A stretch of DNA of 64,000 bases, taken from contig CM042030.1 in the NCBI GenBank assembly GCA_023525975.1, forward strand, positions 23,492,350 through 23,556,349, written 5' to 3'. Each line of letters starts with the position of its first letter. Position 1 is the stretch's first letter. Position numbers and translations under genes: made by a program. Under the pieces are notes generated by a model. That model made no database searches, was not told the DNA's origin, and worked only from the letters and a program-made list of their open reading frames with translations. Of this stretch, positions 1-9,354 are shown piece after piece. This DNA comes from Smallanthus sonchifolius. Lineage: Eukaryota > Streptophyta > Magnoliopsida > Asterales > Asteraceae.

Positions 1-1419
1 GTATCAAAACAACAACATATACACTTATACCTACAATTTTCGGCTACACACATATATACACATTTACACACATCTTTTTAGTTTATCAATTCTTAATTTA
101 GCATCATGAATTCAAATCAACACATATTTCATAAATATGTTAAGATAATAACTTATGTATAAAAACTTATCATTTTCGAATTTCGTACATCTTTTTATAT
201 AAAATCTAGCTTTTAAATCATAAAAATGTTAAACTTTATAAACTCTTTAGCTTTTTAAACCTCATTTAATTTTGGATGAACAACATGATTACTTTAAGGA
301 AATAAAGAAAATATAAAAGATGAATGACGGTTTCGTACCACTAGACGAGCTAGGTGAAGAATTTCAACAAAGGATGAGGAATGGCTTGTCTTGCTTGCGA
401 ATTTGGCCCTAATCCGCAAGAAATTTCTTGAATCTTCAAGCTTCTAGCTAAGTTTTCTATGGTTTTTACTCTTGAATTTGAAAAATTGCAAAGTGTTTGT
501 GTGTGTGCATGTGTGAGCCGTGAGTGTGTATATATATGAGAGAGTGAGAGGTTGAGTGTGTAAGTGGGTGCATTTAATGTGATGGAAGATGTTGGTGTGG
601 TCTACACTCAAAGAGGCATGGCCTTTCATGACACAAGTATGGAAGTGGTGAGGTGGTGTGAGGTGGGTGGGGCCCTCCTTGACTTCGGCCGAATAGAGGG
701 AGAAGGGTGGGGGGTTGGGTGTTGTAATCAACCAAGTCACATCAAGGATGATTGACTTGACGAATTGACTCTTGCTTGCACCTTTGGTTGATTGGGTATG
801 GCCCCTCATGACACATGCTCATGGTCATGATGGTGTGGTGGGTGTGTGGGTGGCCCCACATAAGTATGGCCGAAATGGGGTAGTAGGGTGGGGGTTGGGT
901 CTTGTCACATCTCATAATTACAATCCAAGTCTTAGTTAGATAGGTTCTTTGGTGGTGTCAACCTTCTAGGTGATCGCGTGATCTAATACCCAATGTAGGA
1001 CTTTTTATGATCAAATATCCTTATGTATTTTTGACTTGTTTATTAGTTTACTAGTTGATCCCGACCTAGTCATTACTTTAACTAAATCACACCTGTTTTA
1101 CACATAAAATAACATAGCGACATGTAACAATTATTTATAGGTCAACTTTCAAGAGTTTAGTCACCAATATTTATGTTTTTAAGTTAAAGCGTCTCCCTAG
1201 ACTTTTACTAGAATAACATCCTTGTTAATCACCAACGATCATACTTTGCGGGTTATTACTGCTTATTTCCCTAGTAATACATAAAGACTACTATTTTGAT
1301 ATAAGTTTCTTTGCTAGACTCCTTGACTTTACTTAGTCAAAATAATACTTCAGGAAAATATATGATTTGAACGTGCATTTATGTAATATGGATATTCACC
1401 TGAATTACTGGGGGTCACA
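1..1419 (-). mobile_element. LTR (H-like family), partial, inserted in copy A
   Basis: Read on the minus strand the segment begins at 1419 with TGTGACCCCCAG followed by text that aligns with the start of the H LTR at 19901 and its continuation at 28094-28330. Shared landmarks are the TTGACTTTACTTAGTC stretch, the ATCACGCGATCACCTAG stretch near 975 and the PuPy-rich leader near 640-720. A TATATATA run at 527-536 could be its TATA box. The right edge abuts integrase coding sequence of copy A, so the LTR inserted into A. The left end lies outside the window, so it cannot be said whether this is a solo LTR or the 3' LTR of a full element, and the TSD (expected to be the five bases at 1420-1424) cannot be checked. 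Positions 444-809 are open in one frame but are LTR leader sequence. Confidence 0.75.
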
Positions 1420-2655
1420 TCTATCCATCCTGGCACCAATAAAATGTACCAAGATCTAAGGAAGGAATACTGGTGGCCTGGGATGAAACATGAGGTGACA
1501 AAGAATGTAAGCAAGTGCTTAACTTGCTCACAAGTAAAGGCCGAACACCAGAAACCGTATGGAAAGATTCAACCACTTGATATACCAGTATGGAAGTTGG
1601 AACACATTACCATGGACTTCATAACCAAGCAACCTCGCACTGCTAAAAGTCATGATACCATTTGGGTAATTGTGGACCGTTTAACGAAGAGTGCTCATTT
1701 CCTACCTATTCGCGAGACGTTCTCGTCGGAAAGGTTAGCAGAAGTATTTATTAACGAAGTAGTAGCACGGCATGGGATGCCTTTGACGATCGTATCTGAC
1801 CGGGACACACGATTCACATCGAGATTCTAGAAAAGATTTCACGAGGCGATGGGCACGAGGCTCAATGTTAGAACGGCATACCACCAACAAACGGACGGTC
1901 AGTCTGAAAGGACCATTCAGACATTGGAGGATATGCTTCGTGCTTGTATTATCGATTTTGGAGGCAGTTGGGACAGTCATCTGCCGTTAGCTGAATTCTC
2001 CTACAACAATAGTCATCACACGACGATATGCATGCCGCCTTCTGAAATGTTGTATGGGAGAAGATGTAGGACCCCGGTTTCTTGGGGTGAGATTGGAAAG
2101 AAGGAATTAGGAAGTCTTGAAGTCGTAAGAGAAACATCAGAAAGGTTTGATCAAATCAAAGCAAGAATGAAGGCCGCTCAAGATCGTCAGAAATCCTATG
2201 CGGATAAACGACGAAGGCCTATTGAGTTTGATGTTGGGGACAGAGTAATGTTGAAAGTGTCACCCTGGAAAGGGATCATATGATTCAGGAAGAGAGGAAA
2301 GTTAAGTCAGAGGTTTGTCGGACCATTCAGGATAATGGCGCGGGTTGGTGAAGTTGCTTATCGGTTAGAGTTGCCTGATGAGTTAAGTGGGATTCATCCT
2401 ACCTTCCATGTATCACACTTGCGAAAGTGTTTGGCGGATGAATCAGCTCACGTACCACTTACTGACATCGAGGTCGACAACAGCCTTAATTACATCGAAG
2501 AACCCGTGGCCATCTTAGACAAGAAGGAGAAGCGTTTGCGTAATAAGATTATCCAATTGGTTAAAGTCCAATGGAAACATCGAAAGGGATCGGAAGCCAC
2601 TTGGGAAACGGAGAAGGAGATGAGGGAGTCGTACCCTCATCTATTTGACTTATGA
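1420..2655 (+). pseudogene. pol: Copy A pol fragment: integrase and chromodomain-like tail
   Basis: Integrase would insert element cDNA into the genome, and the C-terminal chromodomain-like module would direct it to chromatin. The fragment starts at the second half of the HHCC zinc-binding region (YWWPGMK, CLTCSQVKAEHQ). It then has the catalytic core with the first Asp in MDFITKQP, the second in VSDRDTRF and the Glu in QTDGQSER, followed by the GPF/chromodomain region ending in KVQWKHRKGSEATWE and PHLFDL. One frame runs throughout but is cut by TAG at 1828-1830, where copy B has a Trp codon, and by TGA at 2281-2283, where copy B has CGA (a CpG transition). It is non-functional. Its neighbours are the disrupting LTR on the left and its own PPT and LTR on the right. 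Confidence 0.9.
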
Positions 2656-2695
2656 TAGGTTTCGAGGACGAAACCTATTGTAAGGGGGGTAGACT
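2655..2695 (+). other. Pre-PPT hairpin and polypurine tract of copy A
   Basis: The last base of the pol stop TGA (2653-2655) starts a perfect 10-bp inverted repeat: ATAGGTTTCG (2655-2664), loop AGGA, CGAAACCTAT (2669-2678). The polypurine tract GTAAGGGGGGTAGA follows, and the LTR starts at 2696. The PPT primes plus-strand DNA synthesis in this element class. The role of the hairpin is unknown. Confidence 0.8.
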
Positions 2696-2799
2696 TGTAA
2701 CATCCCAAAAAAAAACCGACAGTTAAAATGACGAAATAAACGAACGAGGCATGTCGGGTCGGGTCGGATGGGCTGGCGGGCTAGAAGGGGAGCCTCCCC

Positions 2800-2807
2800 T
2801 ATAAATA
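2800..2807 (+). promoter_or_regulatory. TATA box, copy A LTR
   Basis: TATAAATA lies about 105 bp into the LTR, at the same place as in both copy B LTRs, with a purine-rich GAGAGAGA leader downstream. This is the expected RNA polymerase II core promoter of a plant LTR retrotransposon. Confidence 0.65.
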
Positions 2808-3160
2808 GCCAAGGCCATCACCATTTCTCTCATTTTCAAGTTCTAGAGAGAGAAACTGTAGAGAGAAAGTTGGCGGATCCACCCGAGATTTCAGCAAAGT
2901 GTTACTCCATAACTCGTGAGAAGAACCTCCGGATCAGAAGCTCAATTCAGGTAACGATCCGACCTAAATCTGAGTTTTAGTTCGTTTTTGGGTTTTTCGG
3001 GTTTTGGGTGAAAAGGCAACGTTTTTACGGATGAAACTGAAAGATAAACATAGATTTGAGTTCCTTAATGGAAAACGAACGTTTTGGATGCAAACAGGTT
3101 CGAGATCTTGACGAGATCAGACCTGAATGCGAAAGTTAGGGTTTTGCGAAGAAACAGGTC

Positions 3161-3385
3161 GTGCGCACTTACCAAATGCGCTCGGAGCAGGTCCTGCGTA
3201 CTTATCAAGTGCGCAGGAAGAGGGGTCTGCGCACTTGCTAAGTGCGCAGGAAGAGGGGTATACGCACTTGCTAAGTGCGTAAGAAGACGGGTCTGCGCAC
3301 TTGCTAAGTGCGCAGGCAGCAGTGTCTGCGCACTTGCTAAGTGCGCAGGCAGCAAGGTCTGCGCACTTGCTAAGTGCGTAGGCAC
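3161..3385. repeat. Array of 7 short palindromes (GCGCACTT-type), copy A LTR
   Basis: Seven units of about 30 bp each hold an inverted repeat: GCGCACTT, loop GCT, AAGTGCGC. The first two units are degenerate and the later ones nearly perfect. Linkers are purine-rich (GGAAGAGGGGT). Copy B has the same array in both LTRs. The array reads open on both strands as Cys/Ala/Lys-rich repeats, which is a by-product of the period and not a gene. Confidence 0.9.
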
Positions 3386-4020
3386 TAGGCAGGTTAAGTA
3401 AGTTAGTATGTTTAGAATGGTTAAACCGTTAGAGTCGGTATTGGTCTGATGTGTATTTAACTAATCAATTCATATCAGAAGTGACGTTGTTGGGCCTTTG
3501 TTTAGGACAACCGAGACTAGCTTAAAAGGTGAGCTCTAGAAGCCCTTCTTTAAATGTTTTAATTAAATGTTTTTAGGCTGGTGTGCATACATACAGAATG
3601 ATGTTTTGATATAAGGTTTACGAAACGAGGTTTACGAAATGATGTTTACGATGTGATGTTTACGATATGACGTTTACGAAATGATGTTTACGGGATGATG
3701 TTTATGAAATGTTTTGCCAAATGAAGTTTACGAAAGGTTTACGAAAGAGATGATGTTTTGTTTAATAAAACGTACGAATGCTTTAACTAAAAAGTGGTAA
3801 AGGTTTTATGAAAGTCACGAATGAACGAATCTGCCACGAGCTCCTACGGGAGCTAAGGTATGTATGTATGAATGTATTGGCCTCACCTTACGGGGGGCCT
3901 TTGTGGCTTGCTAACGGTTGTACAACTGGTTGATGATGGGGTGACGACGGTCACCAATGGGATTACCGGGATCCCAATGGAAGGTACTATTCCTTGTGGG
4001 GAAATAGTGCCTAAGTTATG

Positions 4021-4220
4021 TTTGGTCTACCTATAGGTAACGAGCCTTAGGAGACGTATGTTTGGTCTACCTAGAGGTAACGAGCCTTAGGAGACGTATG
4101 TTTGGTCTACCTAGAGGTAACGAGCCTTAGGAGACGTATGTTTGGTCTACCTAGAGGTAACGAGCCTTAGGAGACATATGTTTGGTCCACCTAGAGGTAA
4201 CGAGCCTTAGGGGACCTGTG
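4021..4220. repeat. 40-bp minisatellite, 5 units, copy A LTR
   Basis: Five head-to-tail 40-bp units each begin TTTGGTCTACCTAGAGGTAA and contain CGAGCCTTAGGAGAC. At the equivalent LTR position copy B carries a different array (about 50-bp units around 31541-31730). Confidence 0.9.
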
Positions 4221-4444
4221 TGACGGATGGCTTAGAGGTAACGAGCCTTAAGTTCATCCGCTAGTATGCGATGTATGGAATTGACGGTTACGAGAAGGCG
4301 CAGATTCAGTTCATGTTGACTTATGTTATGATGTTATGTTACGATGATGTTAAGTTATTGCATGTTTTACGTACGCTTTTGTTAAACAAATGTATGTTAT
4401 GTTTTTGGCAAAATGTTTATGTTAAGGTTTTATGTAAAGCTAGA

Positions 4445-4483
4445 ACTCACCAGCGTAGCTGACTTTTTAGTATGCACATTCAG
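4445..4483 (+). promoter_or_regulatory. Conserved ACTCAC hairpin and acceptor-like AG, copy A LTR
   Basis: ACTCAC is followed by CAGC (4451-4454), loop GTA and GCTG (4458-4461), then AC, a T-run and ATTCAG at 4478-4483. The same module occurs in the other LTR families of the window with CAAC/GTTG arms. The TGAC before the AG resembles a plant branch point. If spliced to the donor at 2951, the intron would be 1533 bp. Confidence 0.5.
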
Positions 4484-4742
4484 GTTAAGGGCAGGTTATG
4501 ATGATGGACGGTGATGCTTGGCAAGAGAGAAGACTTACCAGGATGCAATGAAGACTGGCATCCCATTATGAATTGTTTATGTTATGTTATGTATTTGACA
4601 ATGTTACGCTTCCGCATGTATGAACAAGTTTTAATTATGATGAATGAATGATTCCGCTGCGTTATTTTGATATTCAAGTTTAAGAACTGTTTGTAAATGA
4701 GTAAATCCAACAAGTGAGGCCTCCCGGGTTTGGGGCCTTACA

Positions 4743-5713
4743 ATAGGGATGGTTAACATCTACGCGAAATGATTCATCTCTTTGAAGTGGCAATTACACT
4801 CATACATTACCGAAGGTGCAAGATATCGAGGAGGTTCTGAAAATATTCAGTGTAATGAGTTGAATAATCTAAATAAATTTATAGGAAAACCTTTTTATTA
4901 AATTTTAATTATCATAAAAGGAGTGTTTCAAAGGAAAAATAATGGCTGAGTTATTTAGTAATTAAGACAAGGTTTGATAATAATTAAATCTTACGAAACA
5001 AAAGTCGTGTTTAAATTTTCTTTCGAAGTAAAAAGGTTTGTTGAAAAAAAATTTATTTTCCAAATAATATTTATAAACTAAGGGCTTGATAGATGCTTTG
5101 CTTGAGCAAAATAACGATGTTGTTTAAATAAATGAAATGATGACTAATTTGCAATGAATGAGAAGGTGATGTTTGGGTGATATTGATGAAAATATGACGG
5201 TAATATTAAATCAACGAGTAATGTGATGTGTTAGAATTTACACATCTTTTTGCCACAAAACTTCACTCATTTCACGATCAATTCTTGGTTATTTCCAACG
5301 TTTAGACACTTATTTGCTTCATTTCTAGTTTTGTATGTTTTTGTGAAGCTGAGTGAACAAACATGGGAATTCCAGGATAAAGATGAAGTTTTTAGGGTTT
5401 CTGAGGTAGAGGCATGGTCATGCCCCCTACTTGGCACGGCTGCGCCAAGCTAGGAAACCCTAGGCACGGTCGAGCCCCGTACCTGGCACGACCGCGCCAA
5501 GGCACTTTCTCAAGCACAACCGTGCTCCAGCACCCCCACGGTCACGTGTAATCTCGTGAGTCTGACAGACGTACTTCCTCCTTTGATGGGACCCAATAGA
5601 AGCTCCGGATCGGTCAACCCTCTGCACCACGACCATGCTAGTTCCCTGGCACAGTCGCGCTCTAGTGACAGGCACGGTCATGTCTTCCCTCCTGGCGCGG
5701 TCATGCTTCCCCA
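4743..5713. other. Unassigned sequence with GCACGACCGTGC-like repeats
   Basis: No convincing gene is present. 4743-5240 is AT-rich without a recognisable feature. 5400-5712 is GC-rich and packed with degenerate copies of a 12-bp near-palindrome (GCACGGTC-type and GGCACGACCGCGCC-type). The same kind of repeat occurs in the solo LTR at 57970-58250, so this is probably LTR-derived. Short open frames at 5250-5453 and 5556-5823 have no supporting protein similarity that I can see. Confidence 0.4.
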
Positions 5714-6325
5714 TGTCACACCCCGACCGATGGCGGAATCATCGGGGCGGGACATGTAGACTGTTCATAAGCACAAGGTTGACTAAATTGAATATATTAA
5801 ACGTCAAATTTCATTGCAAATAATCCAACACAACCGAATCCAAAATAGAACAAAATTGAAATACATAGAGTTCTTTTATTTAAATTAACTAAGTCGAATC
5901 CTATGTGTAGCACATCTTGAACAATCTCACACGTTAGAACCTGAAACATGAATAAAATAAAGTCAACTAAAAAGTTGGTGAGTATAACACAGGTTTGTAT
6001 ATAGATAGCATATAGTTGTAAAACAAATCCTTACATAAACATGATAAATAAGGCATTTATGGGGAGCAGCTATTGTGTAACCATGTACAATCAAACCTTT
6101 GTAACTAGCATGCAAAATTGTGTTGTCGGTATCAATCACCCCAATCTGGGTGGGTTTGTCAGACTCAATAGATATATCATTGAAAACCGTCGGCTTGTAT
6201 AGTTAATGATTGCACATAATCGCATACAAAGGTTAGCACACCTAGCACTCGGGCATAAAGCTCAAATTGCACACATACAACGGTTAGCACACCTAGAACT
6301 CGGGCATAAAGCTCAATCGCATACA
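5714..6325 (-). mobile_element. LTR 3'-terminal portion, related to the solo LTR at 57057
   Basis: The plus-strand left edge TGTCACACCCCGACCG and the following text parallel the solo LTR starting at 57057 (TGTCACACCCCAACCG, then GACTGTTCAT). On the minus strand it carries the conserved CAACT...AGTTG module (5964-5977) and acceptor-like ATGTTTCAG ending at 5941. A roughly 55-bp local duplication (GCACACCTAGNACTCGGGCATAAAG) lies at 6236-6320. It ends abruptly at about 6325, where pol coding begins, so the U3 part is missing. Confidence 0.7.
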
Positions 6326-7893
6326 ATAGGAATACGACTTCGCTTGAGTTGCTGGATTTCACGATCCATAATTTCTACCAGTTTCTCAACGAAGTGCATC
6401 GTTTCATCAATGTGCACATCATCAAGCGGTATATAGAGATCCTCATCGGCGAGACATTTCTTCAGATTTGATACATGAAATGTAGGATGCACATTGCCAA
6501 GAGATGGAGGTAACTCGAGTTTGTAAGCCACCTTCCCAATTCTTTCAAGGATTTTGAATGGACCAACATAGCGAGGGGCTAACTTGCCTTTCTTTCCAAA
6601 ACGGACCACACCCTTCCACGGGGACACCTTAAGAAGAACAAGGTCACCGACTTGGAATTCCAAGGGTTTTCGTCGTTTATCGGCATAACTCTTTTGCCGA
6701 CTTCTCGCTGTTCGGATGTTGTCACGGATTTGAATAATCTTGTCGGATGTTTCTTGAATTAGCTCGGGACCGGTGATTTGTGCTTCACCAATCTCGTTCC
6801 AACATATAGGAGAACGACACTTGCGACCATAAAGAGCTTCGAATGGAGCCATGTTGATACTTGTGTGGTAGCTATTATTGTAAGAGAACTCAATGAGGGA
6901 TAAATATGAATCCCAATTGCCACCAAAATCGATTACGCAAGCTCTAAGCATGTCTTCAAGAGTTTGGATTGTTCGCCCGGTTTGACCATCAGTTTGAGGA
7001 TGATAAGACGTGCTCAAATCCAATCGTGTGCCAAGAGCAGTTTGGAGAGATTGCCAAAATCGAGAAGTAAACCGGGCATCTCGATCGGATATTATGTTCA
7101 AGGGAACACCATGACGGCTCACGATTTTGTCGATGTAAATTCGGGCTAGTTTCTCGACCCGATAGTCTTCATGGATAGGCAAGAAATGAGCAGACTTGGT
7201 GAGACGATCAATGATCACCCAAATACTATCAAAACCACTCGAGGTGCGAGGGAGTTTGGTAATAAAATCCATAGCTAAATTTTCCCATTTCCACACGGGA
7301 ATTGCTGGTTGTTCAAGTAAACCAGAAGGACGTTGATGTTCGGCTTTGACTTTGGAGCAGGTTAAACATTTGGCAACATAAAGAGCAATGTCCTTTTTCA
7401 TACCGGGCCACCAATATTGTTGGCGAAGATCTTGGTACATTTTATCCGCACCAGGATGAATAGAATAACTAGTCTTGTGAGCCTCGTTCATGAGAAATGT
7501 ACGGAGATCATCGCGATCGGGAATCCAAATACGGTTCAAGTAATAAAGTAAGCCATTGGGTTTTGATTCAAGCAGAAGTTCAACACCACACGACATTTCC
7601 TTGTACATGTTACCCTCGGTGACTGAGACATGTTGAGCTTCTAAGATGCGGGTTTGAATTCGGGCACAATGAAGCATAACATGGTCCTTTCGACTCAAAG
7701 CGTCGGCTACAACATTCGCTTTGCCGGGATGGTAACGAATATCGCAGTCATAGTCGTTAAGGAGTTCAACCCAACGTCGTTGCCTCATATTGAGTTCTTT
7801 TTGGTTGAAAATGTGTTGAAGACTTTTGTGGTCGGTGAACACCACACATTTTGTGCCATAGAGATAATGTCTCCAAATCTTTATAGCGAATGT
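6326..7893 (-). pseudogene. pol: Pol fragment E: RNase H end, integrase, chromodomain start
   Basis: A single long open frame of about 520 codons runs from inside RNase H (KIWRHYLYG, TDHKSLQHIF, ADALSRK) through the integrase zinc region (HPGADKMYQDLR, YWWPGMK, CLTCSKVKAEHQ). The catalytic core follows (MDFITKLP, ISDRDARF, QTDGQTGR), then the C-terminal chromodomain region as far as RSRIPIV. Unlike its neighbours it has no internal stop, but the catalytic Glu of the GQTER motif is Gly here. It has no start, PR or RT, and both ends are cut: the left end joins an LTR at 6325 and the right end joins the truncated LTR of copy F at 7893. It is a fragment of an RWNSKR-lineage polyprotein rather than a gene, and could only be expressed from outside signals. 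Confidence 0.85.
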
Positions 7894-9318
7894 CCGAATG
7901 TCTCATATGCAAATTGTTCACCGACTTAGCAAATCTGATTACTTTTGTTTAAATATCTTTTTAGTTTTTCAACACTTGTTTCATTATAAAATATTTCTAA
8001 GTTACTGCCCCATGGGACTGATGAACAGGTATCGAAACTACCTAGTTTCGATTGAACAGAACAGATGTCGAAACTACCTAGTTTCGATTGAGCAAACTGG
8101 GTATCGAAACTACCTAGTTTCGATTGGGTAAGAGAGGTATCGAAACTACCTAGTTTCGATTGAGTAATAGGTATCGAAACTACTTAGTTTCGATTGAACA
8201 ACAGGTATCGAAATTACTTAGTTTCGATTGAGTGAACAGGTATCGAAACTACTTAGTTTCGATACTGTTATTTCATTTTGACAGAATCAGTCCTTCATAT
8301 TTTTATGTTTTAAACTTGAATTCGACACCATTTTCTTGTTATTTTGCTTGTGTTCGTCAACTTGTACGTTTAGCTACGGTTTAAAGAAAATGGTGTAGAT
8401 AGTATTGAGTTTTTACCTCTAGACAGAGATGACGATTTTGAGAGAAACAGAGAAGATAGTCTTGAATTCTCTTGCTTAGAAATCCTTGAAAGCTCCTTAT
8501 AATACTGAAATATGGTGGATTTTGCCTTAAAACTTGACTTCGACTTGAAGAAAATTGGGGAGATTGCCGTAAGAAAGTGAGAATGATGAAAGGGGGTTCG
8601 TGAGAATGGTGATTGAGGTGGTATGGTTTATATATGAGTTTTGAAGTCATGAGGTATAGGTTTAAAGATAAAGGATTTGAATGATAGGAAAACAGTAGTG
8701 TGAAAGGGGGGGTCTTCTCTGGTTTCGGCCGAGAAAGTCAAGGGGGTGGGTTGGGTTAATTAATCAAATAATTAGATTTAAGTGTAAATTATTTAATTCA
8801 TTAAGTGTATTAATATTAATTAGAGTTTCAAATGGTAATTTAATTTGGTTTAGGTTTTCCACGGTATTATAAATTTATTAAGTTTATGGCTCGTTAACGA
8901 AAGATATTGAAATCTTGGATTGTATATTTCGTTGAGGTGATTATTTGTAGGTATAGATACCTAAAGTTGACGCTAGCAGGTAATATCTTCGAAAGAGTTG
9001 GTTAGTTTACTTTTACGTATTTTATGTATATTTTAGTCTAAAAATGAATTATTGTCTAATGTAAAGTTCGTGTAATATATATGTCTAGATATTTTTCTTG
9101 GTTATTTAATTTAATCACTAACGTTCGTATTTAGTCGGGTTATACGGGTATGTGAACCGGTAACTCCTAGAATTACCAAAATGTAAAATGAGACAATGTA
9201 CGGTTTTTGTTAGACCTTAATGTCCTTGGTTGTGAAATTAAGTAAATCACGAAAACGATTATGATGTAAACTTGTTTATAACATGTACGGATATTGACCT
9301 GAAATGTCGGGTGTCACA
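7894..9318 (-). mobile_element. 3' LTR of copy F, truncated
   Basis: It begins on the minus strand at 9318 with TGTGACACCCGAC and matches the right-hand LTR until 7894, where homology stops at CCGAATGTC. About 870 bp (the LTR 3' end) are missing and the pol fragment E follows. It contains a TATATAAA box (8627-8634), donor-like AGAG|GTAAAAAC with the G at 8416, and seven palindromes at 8031-8263. Confidence 0.9.
8031..8263. repeat. Array of 7 palindromes (ATCGAAACTA-type), F 3' LTR
   Basis: Seven units each hold ATCGAAACTA, a short CC or CT loop, and TAGTTTCGAT, spaced about 30-37 bp. The partner LTR has the same seven units at 15134-15368, and the F-family solo LTR has nine at 26157-26457. 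Units read as NYLVSI in one frame, which is a shadow of the repeat. Confidence 0.9.
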
Positions 9319-9354
9319 TTCTCCCTATGTTAAAAGAATTTCGTCCCGAAATTC
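9319..9354 (-). other. Pre-PPT hairpin and polypurine tract of copy F
   Basis: Minus strand: the pol stop TGA (9355-9353) overlaps the hairpin GAATTTCG, loop GGA, CGAAATTC (9354-9336). ACATAGGGAGAA then runs up to the LTR start at 9318. The 8-bp stem is perfect. Confidence 0.8.

Larger units (their letters stand above)
1420..4742 (+). mobile_element. Ty3/Gypsy retrotransposon copy A (3' half)
   Basis: This is the 3' portion of a WKHRKG-lineage element: integrase from its zinc-binding region through the chromodomain-like tail, then the pre-PPT hairpin, PPT and a complete 3' LTR. It is collinear with copy B at 35960-39242. The 5' part is missing because another LTR interrupts it at 1419/1420, and the remainder presumably lies left of the window. 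Confidence 0.9.
2696..4742 (+). mobile_element. 3' LTR of copy A
   Basis: The 2047-bp LTR starts TGTAACATCCC directly after the PPT and ends GGGGCCTTACA, the same ends as both LTRs of copy B. TATA box TATAAATA is at 2800-2807. A donor-like CAG|GTAACG has its GT at 2951. A palindrome array lies at 3161-3385 and a 40-bp minisatellite at 4021-4220. A conserved CAGC-GTA-GCTG hairpin at 4451-4461 precedes an acceptor-like AG at 4482-4483. The five bases after the LTR (4743-4747) should be one TSD copy, but the partner is outside the window. Confidence 0.9.

Noticed and set aside
444..809. 121-codon minus-strand frame with Pro/His/Thr-rich sequence
   Set aside because: Falls in the LTR leader, next to the TATA-like run. 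Similar composition in other LTR leaders is non-coding.
3084..3401. Cys/Ala/Lys-rich repeat frames on both strands (also near 30659 and 37649)
   Set aside because: They are translations of the palindrome array; both strands are open because of the period. No start context or conservation beyond the DNA repeat.
5250..5823. Short frames around 5250-5823 as a possible host gene
   Set aside because: No family similarity, and the GC-rich part is the GCACGACC repeat seen in an LTR.
8031..8263. Regular 20-22-bp repeats with short spacers look like a CRISPR array
   Set aside because: Units are palindromes inside a plant LTR, spacers are partly repeated, there are no cas genes, and the same array recurs in every LTR copy.
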